DNA from: Rubrimonas sp036770645
GTDB taxonomy: Bacteria > Pseudomonadota > Alphaproteobacteria > Rhodobacterales > Rhodobacteraceae
Length of the DNA: 32,678 bases
NCBI GenBank assembly: GCA_036770645.1
Contig: DAIPIU010000032.1
Location: 1-32,678 of the forward strand
Direction: 5' to 3'
The translations under genes were made by a program, and so were the position numbers. The notes under the pieces were generated by a model that was not told the origin of the DNA, made no database searches, and was given only the letters and a program-made list of their open reading frames with translations. Below, one piece after another: positions 6,869-14,529 of this stretch (the stretch's first letter is position 1; every line of letters begins with the position of its first letter).

Positions 6869-8086
6869 TCAGGCGACCTGGCGCGCCAGCGCGCACTGCG
6901 ACCAGAGGTCGTTCAGCGCCTTGCACAGATGGTCGATGTCGGCGTCGCTGTGCAGCGGGCCGGGCGTGATGCGCAGGCGCTCGGTGCCCTTGGGCACGGT
7001 GGGATAGTTGATCGGCTGGATGTAGATGCCATAGGCATCCAGCAGGATGTCGCTGATCCACTTGCACTTCTTGGCGTCGCCCACCATCACCGGGATGATA
7101 TGGCTGGGGTTGGGCTGGTGCGGGATGCCCATCTGGTCCAGCCGCCGCCGCACCTTGGCCACCGCCGCCCGCTGGCCCGCGCGCTCGAGCTCGGACCGCT
7201 TGAGGTGCGCGATCGAGGCCTTGGCGCCCGCCGCCACATGGGGGGGCAGCGAGGTGGTGAAGATGAAGCCGCTCGCGAAGCTGCGGATGAAGTCGCAGGT
7301 CGCCGCCGTGCCCGCGATGTAGCCGCCGACCACGCCGAAGGCCTTGCCCAGCGTGCCCTCGATCACGTCGATGCGGTGCATCAGCCCTTCGCGCTCGGCC
7401 ACGCCGCCGCCGCGCGGCCCGTACATGCCGACCGCGTGCACCTCGTCGATGTAGCTGAAGGCCCCGTGCTTCTCGCAGACCTCGACGATCTCGCGGATCG
7501 GGGCCACGTCGCCGTCCATCGAATAGACGCTCTCGAAGGCCACGAGCTTGGGCCGGCCGGGCTCGACCTTGGCCAGCTTGCGGTCGAGATCCTCGACGTC
7601 GTTGTGCCGCCAGATCACCTTGTCGGCGCGGGAGTGGCGGATGCCCTCGATCATCGAGGCATGGTTCAGCGCGTCCGAGAACACCACGCAGCCCGGCATC
7701 TTCGACGCGAGCGTGCCGAGGCCCGCCCAGTTCGAGACGTAGCCCGAGGTGAACAGCAGCGCGGCTTCCTTGCCGTGCAGGTCGGCCAGTTCGGCCTCGA
7801 GCTCGACATGGTGGATGTTGGTGCCCGAGATGTTGCGCGTGCCGCCCGCGCCCGCGCCGCACTGGTCGAGCGCGGCGTGCATGGCGTCGAGCACGGCGGG
7901 GTGCTGCCCCATCCCGAGATAGTCGTTGCTGCACCAGACGGTGACGCGGCCCTCGCCCTTTTCCGGGCAGCGGCGCGTGGCGTTGGGGAACGCGCCGCGG
8001 TGGCGTTCGAGATTCGCGAACACGCGGTAGTTGCCGTCGTTGCGCAGGCGGTCGAGTTCCGACCCGAAATAGTGTTGATAGTCCAT
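6869..8086 (-). CDS. hemA: 5-aminolevulinate synthase
   Basis: This PLP enzyme condenses glycine and succinyl-CoA to 5-aminolevulinate, the first step of the C4 (Shemin) tetrapyrrole pathway used by alphaproteobacteria. The 405-residue length is typical. Visible features are the glycine-rich GAGAGGTRNISGTN (77-90), the PLP aspartate region YIDEVHAVGMYG (212-223), and the Schiff-base lysine Lys248 in EGTLGKAFG. The ATG at 8086 has a TGAGGAG Shine-Dalgarno that overlaps the puhE stop, 11 bases upstream. Its position inside the photosynthesis cluster ties precursor supply to bacteriochlorophyll synthesis; a second housekeeping copy elsewhere (as hemT in Rhodobacter) is possible but not visible. 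Confidence 0.97.
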   Translation of the reverse strand: MDYQHYFGSELDRLRNDGNYRVFANLERHRGAFPNATRRCPEKGEGRVTVWCSNDYLGMGQHPAVLDAMHAALDQCGAGAGGTRNISGTNIHHVELEAELADLHGKEAALLFTSGYVSNWAGLGTLASKMPGCVVFSDALNHASMIEGIRHSRADKVIWRHNDVEDLDRKLAKVEPGRPKLVAFESVYSMDGDVAPIREIVEVCEKHGAFSYIDEVHAVGMYGPRGGGVAEREGLMHRIDVIEGTLGKAFGVVGGYIAGTAATCDFIRSFASGFIFTTSLPPHVAAGAKASIAHLKRSELERAGQRAAVAKVRRRLDQMGIPHQPNPSHIIPVMVGDAKKCKWISDILLDAYGIYIQPINYPTVPKGTERLRITPGPLHSDADIDHLCKALNDLWSQCALARQVA

Positions 8087-8097
8087 CGGTCGTCTCC

Positions 8098-8916
8098 TCA
8101 ACTCGTCGGCGCTCGCAGCGGCGACAGCCCGAGCGCCTTGCCGGCGCGTTCCGCGCGCCTTGCGGCGCGCTTGCTCATGTACCAGCGCCAGAGCGCCGCC
8201 TCCTTGACCGGAAGCACGAGGAACCAGTGTTCCAGCACCCCCAGCGCCGTCAGCATCGCCGCCAGGGCGAAGATGTCGGCCTCGAAGCCGGTGCTGTCGA
8301 GGGCCTGCGCCCCGAACCACACCGTCAGCACCGTGCCCGCCGTGACCGACAGCGGGAACAACGCATTCATGCTTTTGCATGAAAAGTAGGTTTTGAGATA
8401 GGCGAGGCCGTGCGGCAGAAACTCCTCTGCGACATTCGGCGCGCCGAGGAAGATGTTCAGCTTGGCGCTGATCCGCATGCCCCACAGAATCCCGTAGGTC
8501 CACAGCGCGACCGGGTTGGCCGCGTCCCACAGCCAGACGGCCATGGCGAGGCCGGTCAGCGCGATGGCGATCTCGTGGTGGATCAGCGTCTCGCTGGCGT
8601 AGACGAAGCGCCGCCAGCCGCGCGCCCCGTCCGGGCAGGGGCCGCGCCGCGGCCCGGTGATCGCGCCGGTCAGGAAGCTGAGCTCGTGCCAGCCCCAGAC
8701 CACGATGCTGGCCGAGAAGGCGACCAGCGCCGCGGCCGTGGTCTGGGACTGCGCCGTGGCGCCGATCGCGGCGAGGGCCGCGACCGCGGCGAGCGTCGCC
8801 AGCGTCATCGTCGTGCCGCGCGCGGCGCGCGGCAGCCGGTCGAGCCACAGCACCGCCCCGGTGCCGAACCACCAGAGGAACAGCGCATAGAGCGCCGGGG
8901 CGAAGGTGTCGGCCAT
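8098..8916 (-). CDS. puhE: Photosynthetic complex assembly protein PuhE (DUF3623)
   Basis: A 272-residue polytopic membrane protein with about seven hydrophobic segments, starting MADTFAPALYALFLWWFGTG. Conserved phrases include VWGWHELSFLTGAITGPRR, ETLIHHEIAIALTG, RISAKLNIFLGAPN and the SMNALFP region. PuhE modulates reaction-centre and light-harvesting 1 complex assembly and bacteriochlorophyll supply in Rhodobacter; its biochemical activity is not known. It follows acsF by 5 bp and ends 11 bp before hemA. The codons for residues in the KTYFSCKSMN stretch are strikingly AT-rich compared with the rest (see the inverted repeat at 8366-8383). Confidence 0.93.
   Translation of the reverse strand: MADTFAPALYALFLWWFGTGAVLWLDRLPRAARGTTMTLATLAAVAALAAIGATAQSQTTAAALVAFSASIVVWGWHELSFLTGAITGPRRGPCPDGARGWRRFVYASETLIHHEIAIALTGLAMAVWLWDAANPVALWTYGILWGMRISAKLNIFLGAPNVAEEFLPHGLAYLKTYFSCKSMNALFPLSVTAGTVLTVWFGAQALDSTGFEADIFALAAMLTALGVLEHWFLVLPVKEAALWRWYMSKRAARRAERAGKALGLSPLRAPTS
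8366..8383. repeat. Perfect inverted repeat in an AT-rich island inside puhE
   Basis: TTCATGC (8366-8372) and GCATGAA (8377-8383) are perfect arms around TTTT, within about 35 bases (8365-8400) of strongly AT-rich sequence in an otherwise very GC-rich gene. On the coding strand the codons are AAA, TTT, TCA, AAA and AAT, where neighbouring genes use AAG, TTC, TCG and AAC. It lies 280 bases upstream of the hemA start. It could be an operator or an internal promoter element for hemA, or an RNA hairpin; this is inference. Confidence 0.6.
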
Positions 8917-8921
8917 CCCGC

Positions 8922-10067
8922 TCACCAGACCGGCTGGAGCCTCGGGGAGGCGGGCAGCGCGGAGGTCTTGACCGGCAGCAGGTAGAGCCGCGCGAACACC
9001 AGCCCCGCGCGCGCCGCCAGCAGCGCCTTGCGCGCGCGGCCCGCGATGCCGCCCTGCGCCTGCGCCTCGGCCATCGCCTCGTTGATGCGGTTCAGCGTGC
9101 GCAGCCCCTCCCAGAACACCGGGTGGTCGATGTCGAGCTGGATCGGGAAGCACTGCTTGGTGATCTCGGTCGTGGTGCGGAACACCTGCCGGTCGTAGTC
9201 CTCGATGTCGACGCCCAGCGCCTCGTGGAAGGCGGGGCGGGCCTTGTCGCGGACATGCATGGTCGCGAACACCGCCAGCACGAAGAAGCGGATCCACAGC
9301 TTGTTCAGGCCGGTCAGCAGGTGCGGGTTCGCGCGCATCAGCAGGCTGAACGCCTCGCCGTGGCGGAACTCGTCGTTGCACCATTCCTTGAACCACTTGA
9401 AGATCGGGTGGAACCGATGCTCCGGGTGCTTTTCCAGGTGGCGATAGATGGTGATGTAGCGGGCGTAGCCGATCTTTTCCGACAGGTAGGTGGCGTAGTA
9501 GATGAACTTGGGCTTGAAGTAGGTATACTTCTTCGCCTTGGTCAGGAAGCCGAGGTTGACGCCGATGTTGGCTTCCTTCAGCGCGTCGTTGATGAAGCCG
9601 GCGTGCCGGGCCTCGTCGCGGCTCATGTAGGCGAACAGCTCGCAGATGTCGGGGTTGCTGCCGCGCTTCTTCATCTCCTTGTAGAGCACGCAGCCCGAGA
9701 ACTCGGCCGTGAGCGAGGAGACGAGGAAATCGATCAGTTCCTTGCGCAGCTCCGGCTCCATGGCGTCGAAGTCGACATGGTCCCAGTCGGCCGTCTTCTT
9801 GAAGTGGCCCTTGTTCGGGTCGGACTTCATCTCGGCGATCAGCCTGTCCCATTCCTCGCGGACCGGGGTGACGTCGAGCCGGTCCATCTCGTCGAAGTCG
9901 GTGGTGTAGAAGCGCGGGTTCAGGAGGGTGGTCTCCGTCGCCATGCGCGTGGTCTCGTTGGGGCCGGCGGCCTGCGCGGCGCCGATGTCCTTGGCCGTGG
10001 CGGCGGCGGTCGCCGGATCGGCGCCCCCGGCCTGGCCGAGCGCAGTCGGGATCTCGATGAGTTCCAT
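8922..10067 (-). CDS. acsF: Aerobic magnesium-protoporphyrin IX monomethyl ester cyclase (di-iron)
   Basis: AcsF is the oxygen-dependent cyclase that forms the isocyclic ring E of (bacterio)chlorophyll, giving protochlorophyllide. The 381-residue product has the di-iron ligand pattern of two carboxylate-histidine motifs, visible as SLTAEFSGC, MSRDEARHAGF and NDEFRHGEAF, plus the conserved start of the catalytic part, TTLLNPRFYTTDFDEMD. About 40 extra, low-complexity residues precede it. The start ATG overlaps the stop of the upstream small ORF (TAATG), so translation is coupled. Presence of AcsF shows that bacteriochlorophyll can be made aerobically; the anaerobic BchE is not in this window. 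Confidence 0.97.
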   Translation of the reverse strand: MELIEIPTALGQAGGADPATAAATAKDIGAAQAAGPNETTRMATETTLLNPRFYTTDFDEMDRLDVTPVREEWDRLIAEMKSDPNKGHFKKTADWDHVDFDAMEPELRKELIDFLVSSLTAEFSGCVLYKEMKKRGSNPDICELFAYMSRDEARHAGFINDALKEANIGVNLGFLTKAKKYTYFKPKFIYYATYLSEKIGYARYITIYRHLEKHPEHRFHPIFKWFKEWCNDEFRHGEAFSLLMRANPHLLTGLNKLWIRFFVLAVFATMHVRDKARPAFHEALGVDIEDYDRQVFRTTTEITKQCFPIQLDIDHPVFWEGLRTLNRINEAMAEAQAQGGIAGRARKALLAARAGLVFARLYLLPVKTSALPASPRLQPVW

Positions 10068-10387
10068 TACAGCCGTGCCTCCTCGGAGAAGCTGAATTCG
10101 CAGAGCTCCATGAACTCGAAATCGCCCGTGGCGCGCGTCCACAGCCGTTCCCAGATCGTGGCCTGCGTGACGGTGGCGGTCCGGCGCTCGGAGATGACCT
10201 CGCCGTAGGCGGCCTCGACGGGCCGGCCATGGACAAGCACCTCGTCGCCGGGGGCGATCTTGATGTCGCCGTCCAGAACCACATGGGCGTGGAGGCTGTC
10301 GAAGGTGTGGCTGACCTCGACGGTGCAGGGCACCTCGAAGCGGCGGCGGAAGAAGATGGGCGCGCCCATCGGCAGCGGGGCGGTCAT
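10067..10387 (-). CDS. Small conserved photosynthesis-cluster protein of unknown function
   Basis: A 106-residue soluble protein between puhC and acsF. It has no membrane segment, no signal peptide and no recognisable catalytic motif. The pattern of alternating hydrophobic residues (EVPCTVEVSHTFDSLHAHVV, IAPGDEVLVHG, GEVISERRTATVTQA) predicts a mostly beta fold, ending in an acidic segment, GDFEFMELCEFSFSEE. Its start overlaps the puhC stop by 4 bases (ATGA) and its stop overlaps the acsF start by 1 base (TAATG), so it is tightly coupled to both. I believe homologues occur at this place in other alphaproteobacterial photosynthesis clusters, but no function is known to me. A role with AcsF or in reaction-centre assembly is suggested by position alone. 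Confidence 0.85.
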   Translation of the reverse strand: MTAPLPMGAPIFFRRRFEVPCTVEVSHTFDSLHAHVVLDGDIKIAPGDEVLVHGRPVEAAYGEVISERRTATVTQATIWERLWTRATGDFEFMELCEFSFSEEARL

Positions 10388-10857
10388 CGGACGGCCTCCC
10401 GGGATTTGAGCAGGGATGCGACGGTCGCGACATTGTCGACGCCGAAGCTGTTGAGGTCGAAGGTCTCGCCCGAGACCGGGTCGGTCAGCGACACGCGCCC
10501 GTCGGTCCAGCGCGTCAGGACGTAGACCTCGCTCGCGTCGCCGATGCGGTCGACGGCGCGGCCGCGGGCGAGGCCCCGCAGCACGCCGCGGATGAAGCCG
10601 TCCTTGCCCGGCGGCAGGGTGGAGACGACGCGCCCGTCATCCGCGTCGCGCACCTCGAGCGCGCCGTCGAGCAACGGGTGGAAGGTCAGGCGGCGGTCCT
10701 CGGCCACGGGGGCGGGGGCGGTCATGCGCAGCCCGGTCTGGGTGGCGCGGCCCACGAGGACGGCGGCGAAGGCGAACAGGATCACGGCCAGCATCCCGTA
10801 GAGCAGCGCCTTCGGCAGGACATTGTCGTGGCGGTGGTCGTGGATGTCGTCGTGCAT
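10384..10857 (-). CDS. puhC: Photosynthetic complex assembly protein PuhC
   Basis: A 157-residue protein with a His/Asp-rich N-terminus (MHDDIHDHRHDNVLPKALL), one membrane segment (about 17-38) and a periplasmic domain of about 115 residues containing LTFHPLLDGALEVRDADDGR and GFIRGVLRGLARGR. This is the layout of PuhC, which in Rhodobacter is needed for efficient reaction-centre/LH1 assembly and organisation. It follows puhB after 56 bp and overlaps the next ORF by 4 bases. The histidine-rich head could bind metal, but that is untested. Confidence 0.93.
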   Translation of the reverse strand: MHDDIHDHRHDNVLPKALLYGMLAVILFAFAAVLVGRATQTGLRMTAPAPVAEDRRLTFHPLLDGALEVRDADDGRVVSTLPPGKDGFIRGVLRGLARGRAVDRIGDASEVYVLTRWTDGRVSLTDPVSGETFDLNSFGVDNVATVASLLKSREAVR

Positions 10858-10913
10858 CGCGCAGGCTCCCTCAGGACGTCGCGACCGGGGCGCGCCGCGC
10901 CCCGGTCAGGGGA

Positions 10914-11591
10914 TCACTCGGCCGCAACCATGCCCCGATCGCGCGCCGGCGTCGCTGCGGCCCGAGGTCCGCGCGCGGCGGCGGGGTCGGCGCGCAGGTC
11001 GAGGCCGTGCTCGGCCTGGTGGGCGCCCACCGCGTCGGCCAGCAGCGCGGCCACCCGCGCCGCCTGCGGCACGCAGCGCAGCATCGGCTCGGGGCGGGCC
11101 ATCCGCCAGGGCCGGGCGTTGGGCCAGAGCATGACCCAGCTGAAGCGGTCCGCGCCGCCGACGGTCAGCGGGATGTCGCCGAGATCGCCGGGCAGGCTGC
11201 GCAGCGCGACATTGGTGATCCGCGCGAAGGGCACGTTGGCGGACATCTGGATGGCCACGCCCATGCGGATGACCACGCGGCGGTTGGTCACGGTGTAGAT
11301 CGTGGCCCGCGCCGTGGCCCAGGCCAGCAGCCCCAGCACCGTGAAGGCCGCGGCCATCACCGGCAGGGTCCAGGCGGCGTAGACCGCGGCGGTGGCGAGG
11401 CCCGCGCCTTCCGCCAGGCCGCCGCCGAAGCGCCAGCCCATCAGGGCGATGAACCACAGGGCGACGGCGCGCCCCATGAAGGCCCCCCACAGCAGGGCGC
11501 GCCAGTCCGGCGCCCCCTGCCACAGGATCCTCTCGCCGGGGGGCAGCAGGCCGGGCAGCCCCCGCACCGGCTCGGCGTGATGCTCTCTCAC
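10914..11591 (-). CDS. puhB: Reaction-centre assembly protein PuhB (bacterial PH domain)
   Basis: The 225-residue protein starts with GLPGLLPPGERILWQGAPDW, the typical opening of bacterial PH-domain (DUF304-like) membrane proteins. It has three hydrophobic segments within about residues 30-95 and then a PH-like region beginning ATIYTVTNRRVVIRMG. PuhB is a dimeric assembly factor for the reaction centre in Rhodobacter. Its ATG overlaps the puhA stop (ATGA, 11588-11591). The last 45 residues are Ala/Arg-rich and probably disordered. Confidence 0.94.
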   Translation of the reverse strand: MREHHAEPVRGLPGLLPPGERILWQGAPDWRALLWGAFMGRAVALWFIALMGWRFGGGLAEGAGLATAAVYAAWTLPVMAAAFTVLGLLAWATARATIYTVTNRRVVIRMGVAIQMSANVPFARITNVALRSLPGDLGDIPLTVGGADRFSWVMLWPNARPWRMARPEPMLRCVPQAARVAALLADAVGAHQAEHGLDLRADPAAARGPRAAATPARDRGMVAAE

Positions 11592-12367
11592 AGCAGCGGC
11601 TCCAGACGGTCGGCCGAGGCGTAGAGCTTGCCGCCGGCCACATAGGCCATGACCTTCTCCTCCTCGAGCTTGGTGATCTGCTCGGGGTTCTTCAGGCCGG
11701 GGATGTCGTCGAACTGGTCGGCGCGGATCGAGTGGATCTTGATGGTCTTGCCGTCCACCGACACCACCACGCCGAACCAGGGCACCAGCACCGAACGGCC
11801 GGCGGCGGTCTCGATCTCGACATAGCGGATCAGCTGCTCGGAGCGGTCGACCCAGATGTCCTTGACCGTGCCGGCGGGCTTGCCGTCGCAGCCCATGGCG
11901 GTGCGGCCAGTCAGGTCGCGGTCGCCCTGCGCCACGCTCCAGCCATGGGCGGCGCGCAGCGGCACGATCTTGGCCTCGCCCTCGAGGGTCAGCTCGATCT
12001 CGTCGCGGCGCTCGGCCCAGGCGGCGGGGCCGATGCCGTCGACCAGCGGGTTGCCGGTCGGCTCGAAGGGCGCGCCCGACCAGGGGGCGGTGGCCTTCAT
12101 GGCGAACTGCCGGTCGGTGATCTCGAGCGCGTCCTTCTCGGGGTTCGGATAGGAGACCTCGCCGCGGCCGAAGGGCAGCTTGAAGGTCTTGGGCGACGGC
12201 AGGTCGCCGAACAGCCCGCTCATCTCCGGCTTGCCGGTGAATTCGGATTCGAGCGGGTAGCCCTCGCGCATGGTCTCGCGCTGCAGGTAGACCACGAGGG
12301 CGAAGAAGAACGCCCAGAACGAGTAGAGCACGAGCTGCGCGATGTCGAAGTCGCCGAAGATGGGCAT
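11588..12367 (-). CDS. puhA: Photosynthetic reaction centre H subunit
   Basis: PuhA caps the cytoplasmic face of the L/M reaction-centre core and helps proton delivery to the secondary quinone. The 259-residue product has the expected single membrane helix (about residues 8-28, in FGDFDIAQLVLYSFWAFFFA) followed by YLQRETMREGYPLE, a family signature, and a cytoplasmic beta-barrel domain with KDIWVDRSEQLIRYVEIE. It starts at the ATG at 12367, 26 bp after lhaA, and is followed by puhB with a 4-base overlap. L and M (puf genes) are not in the window. Confidence 0.98.
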   Translation of the reverse strand: MPIFGDFDIAQLVLYSFWAFFFALVVYLQRETMREGYPLESEFTGKPEMSGLFGDLPSPKTFKLPFGRGEVSYPNPEKDALEITDRQFAMKATAPWSGAPFEPTGNPLVDGIGPAAWAERRDEIELTLEGEAKIVPLRAAHGWSVAQGDRDLTGRTAMGCDGKPAGTVKDIWVDRSEQLIRYVEIETAAGRSVLVPWFGVVVSVDGKTIKIHSIRADQFDDIPGLKNPEQITKLEEEKVMAYVAGGKLYASADRLEPLL

Positions 12368-12393
12368 GGGTTCTCTCCGTGGTCCGGGGCGTT

Positions 12394-13827
12394 TCAGGTC
12401 GGGAATTCGGCCAAACCGAAGGGTTTCGACGGGGCCCGCCGGTCCGCGCTGCGGCGGACGAGCGGACCGATGGCGATCAGCGTGACGAACAGGAGCGCGA
12501 TCTCGAGGTGGTAGACGACGCTGTAGCCGGTGGCGGGCTCCATCAGCGCGACGCCCAGCCGCCCCTCCATGGCCAGATGGCCGACCACGTCGCGGATCGC
12601 GCCGCCCGCGGCGATGGCGAGGCCGGCCGCGGTGGCCTGCACCGCGCCCCAGGCCCCGAGCGCGAGGCCGGTGCGTTCGCCGTCGGCCAGGCCCATCGCG
12701 GCGGTCAGCATCCCCACCCCGAACAGGCCCGAGCCGAAGCCGACGACGGCGACGCCGGCGCGGAACAGCGCGGCGCTGTCGAGCGGCGCGGCGAAGATCA
12801 CGGTCGAGAAGCCGACCAGACCCGCAAGCGCCCCCATGGCCGCAAGCCAGTGCGGATCGCGCCCGCGGGTCAGCGCCCGGCCCGCCAGCGCGAAGCCGAC
12901 CAGCGCGCCGCCCGCCATCAGCGCGGTCAGCGCCGTGGTCGCGCCGACGCCGAGGCCGAGGATCTCGCCGCCGTAGGGTTCGAGCAGGATGTCCTGCATC
13001 GAGAAGCCGGCGGTGCCGAAGGCCACCGCCACCAGCAGGCGGCCGGCGTTGCGGTTGGCCATCAGCGCCGCCCATTCCTGCGCGAAGGACGGGCGGGGGC
13101 CGTCGCGGTTGGTCAGGCCCGGCCGCCGCGGCTCCTGCCCCCACAGGCCGATGAGGTTCAGGACCATGGTCAGCGCGGCGGCGCCCTGCACCACCTGGAT
13201 CAGCCGCTTCTGGCTGAAATCGGCCAGCAGCCAGCCGAACACCACGGCCGTGAGCACCATGCCGACCATCAGCATCACATAGAGCAGCGCAACCACCCGC
13301 GGCCGCGCGTGTTCGGGCGCGATGTCGGTGGCGAGCGCGAGGCCCGCGGTCTGGATGGTGTGCATCCCGGCGCCGACCATCAGGAAGGCCAGCGTCGCCC
13401 CCGCATGGCCCGCCCACCACGGCCCCACCGTCTGGTCGCCCGACAGCAGGATCAGCGCGAAGGGCATGATGGCGAAGCCGCCGAACTGCAGCAGCGTGCC
13501 GAACCACAGATAGGGCACCCGCCGCCAGCCCAGCAGCGATCTGTGCTGGTCCGAGCGGTGGCCGATGAAGGCGCGGAAGGGCGCGAACAGCAGCGGGATC
13601 GAGATCATCAGCGCCACGAGCCAGGTCGGCACCCCGAGCTCGAGAATCATCACCCGGTTCAGCGTGCCGTTCAGCAGCACGATGGCCATGCCGACCGACA
13701 CCTGGAACAGCGACAGCCGCAGCAGGCGGCCCAGCGGCAGTTCGGTGGTGGCGGCGTCGGCGAAGGGCAGGAACTTCGGCCCCAGCGTCGCGAACACGCC
13801 CTGAATGGTCCTGGGCCCGATGATCAC
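12394..13827 (-). CDS. lhaA: LhaA, PucC-family LH1 assembly transporter (MFS)
   Basis: A 477-residue membrane protein with about twelve hydrophobic segments, of the BCD (bacteriochlorophyll delivery)/PucC family within the major facilitator superfamily. Family phrases include PLGRLLRLSLFQVSVGM, LNGTLNRVMILELGVP, FRAFIGHRSDQHRSLLGWRRVPY and GGEILGLGVGATT. LhaA assists assembly of the LH1 antenna, probably by handling bacteriochlorophyll. The start is a GTG at 13827 overlapping the bchM stop (GTGA, 13824-13827); the open frame further upstream is the bchM shadow. It sits between bchM and puhA, as in Rhodobacter. Confidence 0.96.
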   Translation of the reverse strand: MIIGPRTIQGVFATLGPKFLPFADAATTELPLGRLLRLSLFQVSVGMAIVLLNGTLNRVMILELGVPTWLVALMISIPLLFAPFRAFIGHRSDQHRSLLGWRRVPYLWFGTLLQFGGFAIMPFALILLSGDQTVGPWWAGHAGATLAFLMVGAGMHTIQTAGLALATDIAPEHARPRVVALLYVMLMVGMVLTAVVFGWLLADFSQKRLIQVVQGAAALTMVLNLIGLWGQEPRRPGLTNRDGPRPSFAQEWAALMANRNAGRLLVAVAFGTAGFSMQDILLEPYGGEILGLGVGATTALTALMAGGALVGFALAGRALTRGRDPHWLAAMGALAGLVGFSTVIFAAPLDSAALFRAGVAVVGFGSGLFGVGMLTAAMGLADGERTGLALGAWGAVQATAAGLAIAAGGAIRDVVGHLAMEGRLGVALMEPATGYSVVYHLEIALLFVTLIAIGPLVRRSADRRAPSKPFGLAEFPT

Positions 13828-14528
13828 GGCAGCACCTCCAGCGCCTGGGAGGTGTAGAAGCCCCGCGCCACGCGCTCGGTGCGCCCCAGCCCGGTCACGC
13901 GCCCGTCCAGCAGGCACGACAGGCGGCGGTGGCTCACCGGCTCGATGGCCGGCGAGCGGTCGCCGCGCGGGAACAGCTGCCCCGCCGCGTGCATCACCGT
14001 CAGCGCCGGCGTGCGCGGCGCGAAGGTGAAGGCGACCGAGCGGTCGGCGTGCGACGCGAGGCGCTCGACCGCGCGCGCGATGTCCTCGGCGCGGTAGTGG
14101 ATCAGGCTGTCCATCGCCACGACATGATCGAAGCGCCCGAGGCCCGGGTTCAGCATGTCCCCGGTCAGGAAGGTGATGCGCGCCGCGACATCGGCCGGCG
14201 CACGTTCCGCCGCCACGCCGACGAGGGAGCCCGCGATGTCGATGGCGACCACCTCCGCCCCGCGCCGCGCGGCCTCGACCGCCAGCGCCCCGGTGCCGCA
14301 GCCGGCGTCGAGGATGCGCCGGCCGGTCAGGTCCTCGCCCAGCCAGGACAGCAGCAGCGCGCGCATCCGGTCGCGGCCCGCGCGCACCGTGGCGCGCACG
14401 CGGCTGACGGGGGCGTCCGAGGTCAGCCGCGCCCAGGTCTGGGACGCGGTGCGGTCGAAATACTCCTCGAGCCGGCCCTTGCGGGCGTCGTAGCTCGACG
14501 GCGCTGCGGCGTGGCTGGCGTCGGTCAT
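13824..14528 (-). CDS. bchM: Magnesium-protoporphyrin IX O-methyltransferase
   Basis: BchM uses S-adenosylmethionine to methylate the ring-C propionate of Mg-protoporphyrin IX, making the AcsF substrate. The 234-residue protein has SAM motif I ILDAGCGTG (72-80) followed by acidic motif II in VVAIDIAG. The N-terminal EEYFDRTASQTWARLTSD and the stretch HYRAEDIARAVERLA are typical of BchM/ChlM. It begins one base after the bchL stop and overlaps lhaA by 4 bases. Confidence 0.97.
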   Translation of the reverse strand: MTDASHAAAPSSYDARKGRLEEYFDRTASQTWARLTSDAPVSRVRATVRAGRDRMRALLLSWLGEDLTGRRILDAGCGTGALAVEAARRGAEVVAIDIAGSLVGVAAERAPADVAARITFLTGDMLNPGLGRFDHVVAMDSLIHYRAEDIARAVERLASHADRSVAFTFAPRTPALTVMHAAGQLFPRGDRSPAIEPVSHRRLSCLLDGRVTGLGRTERVARGFYTSQALEVLP

Positions 14529-14529
14529 G

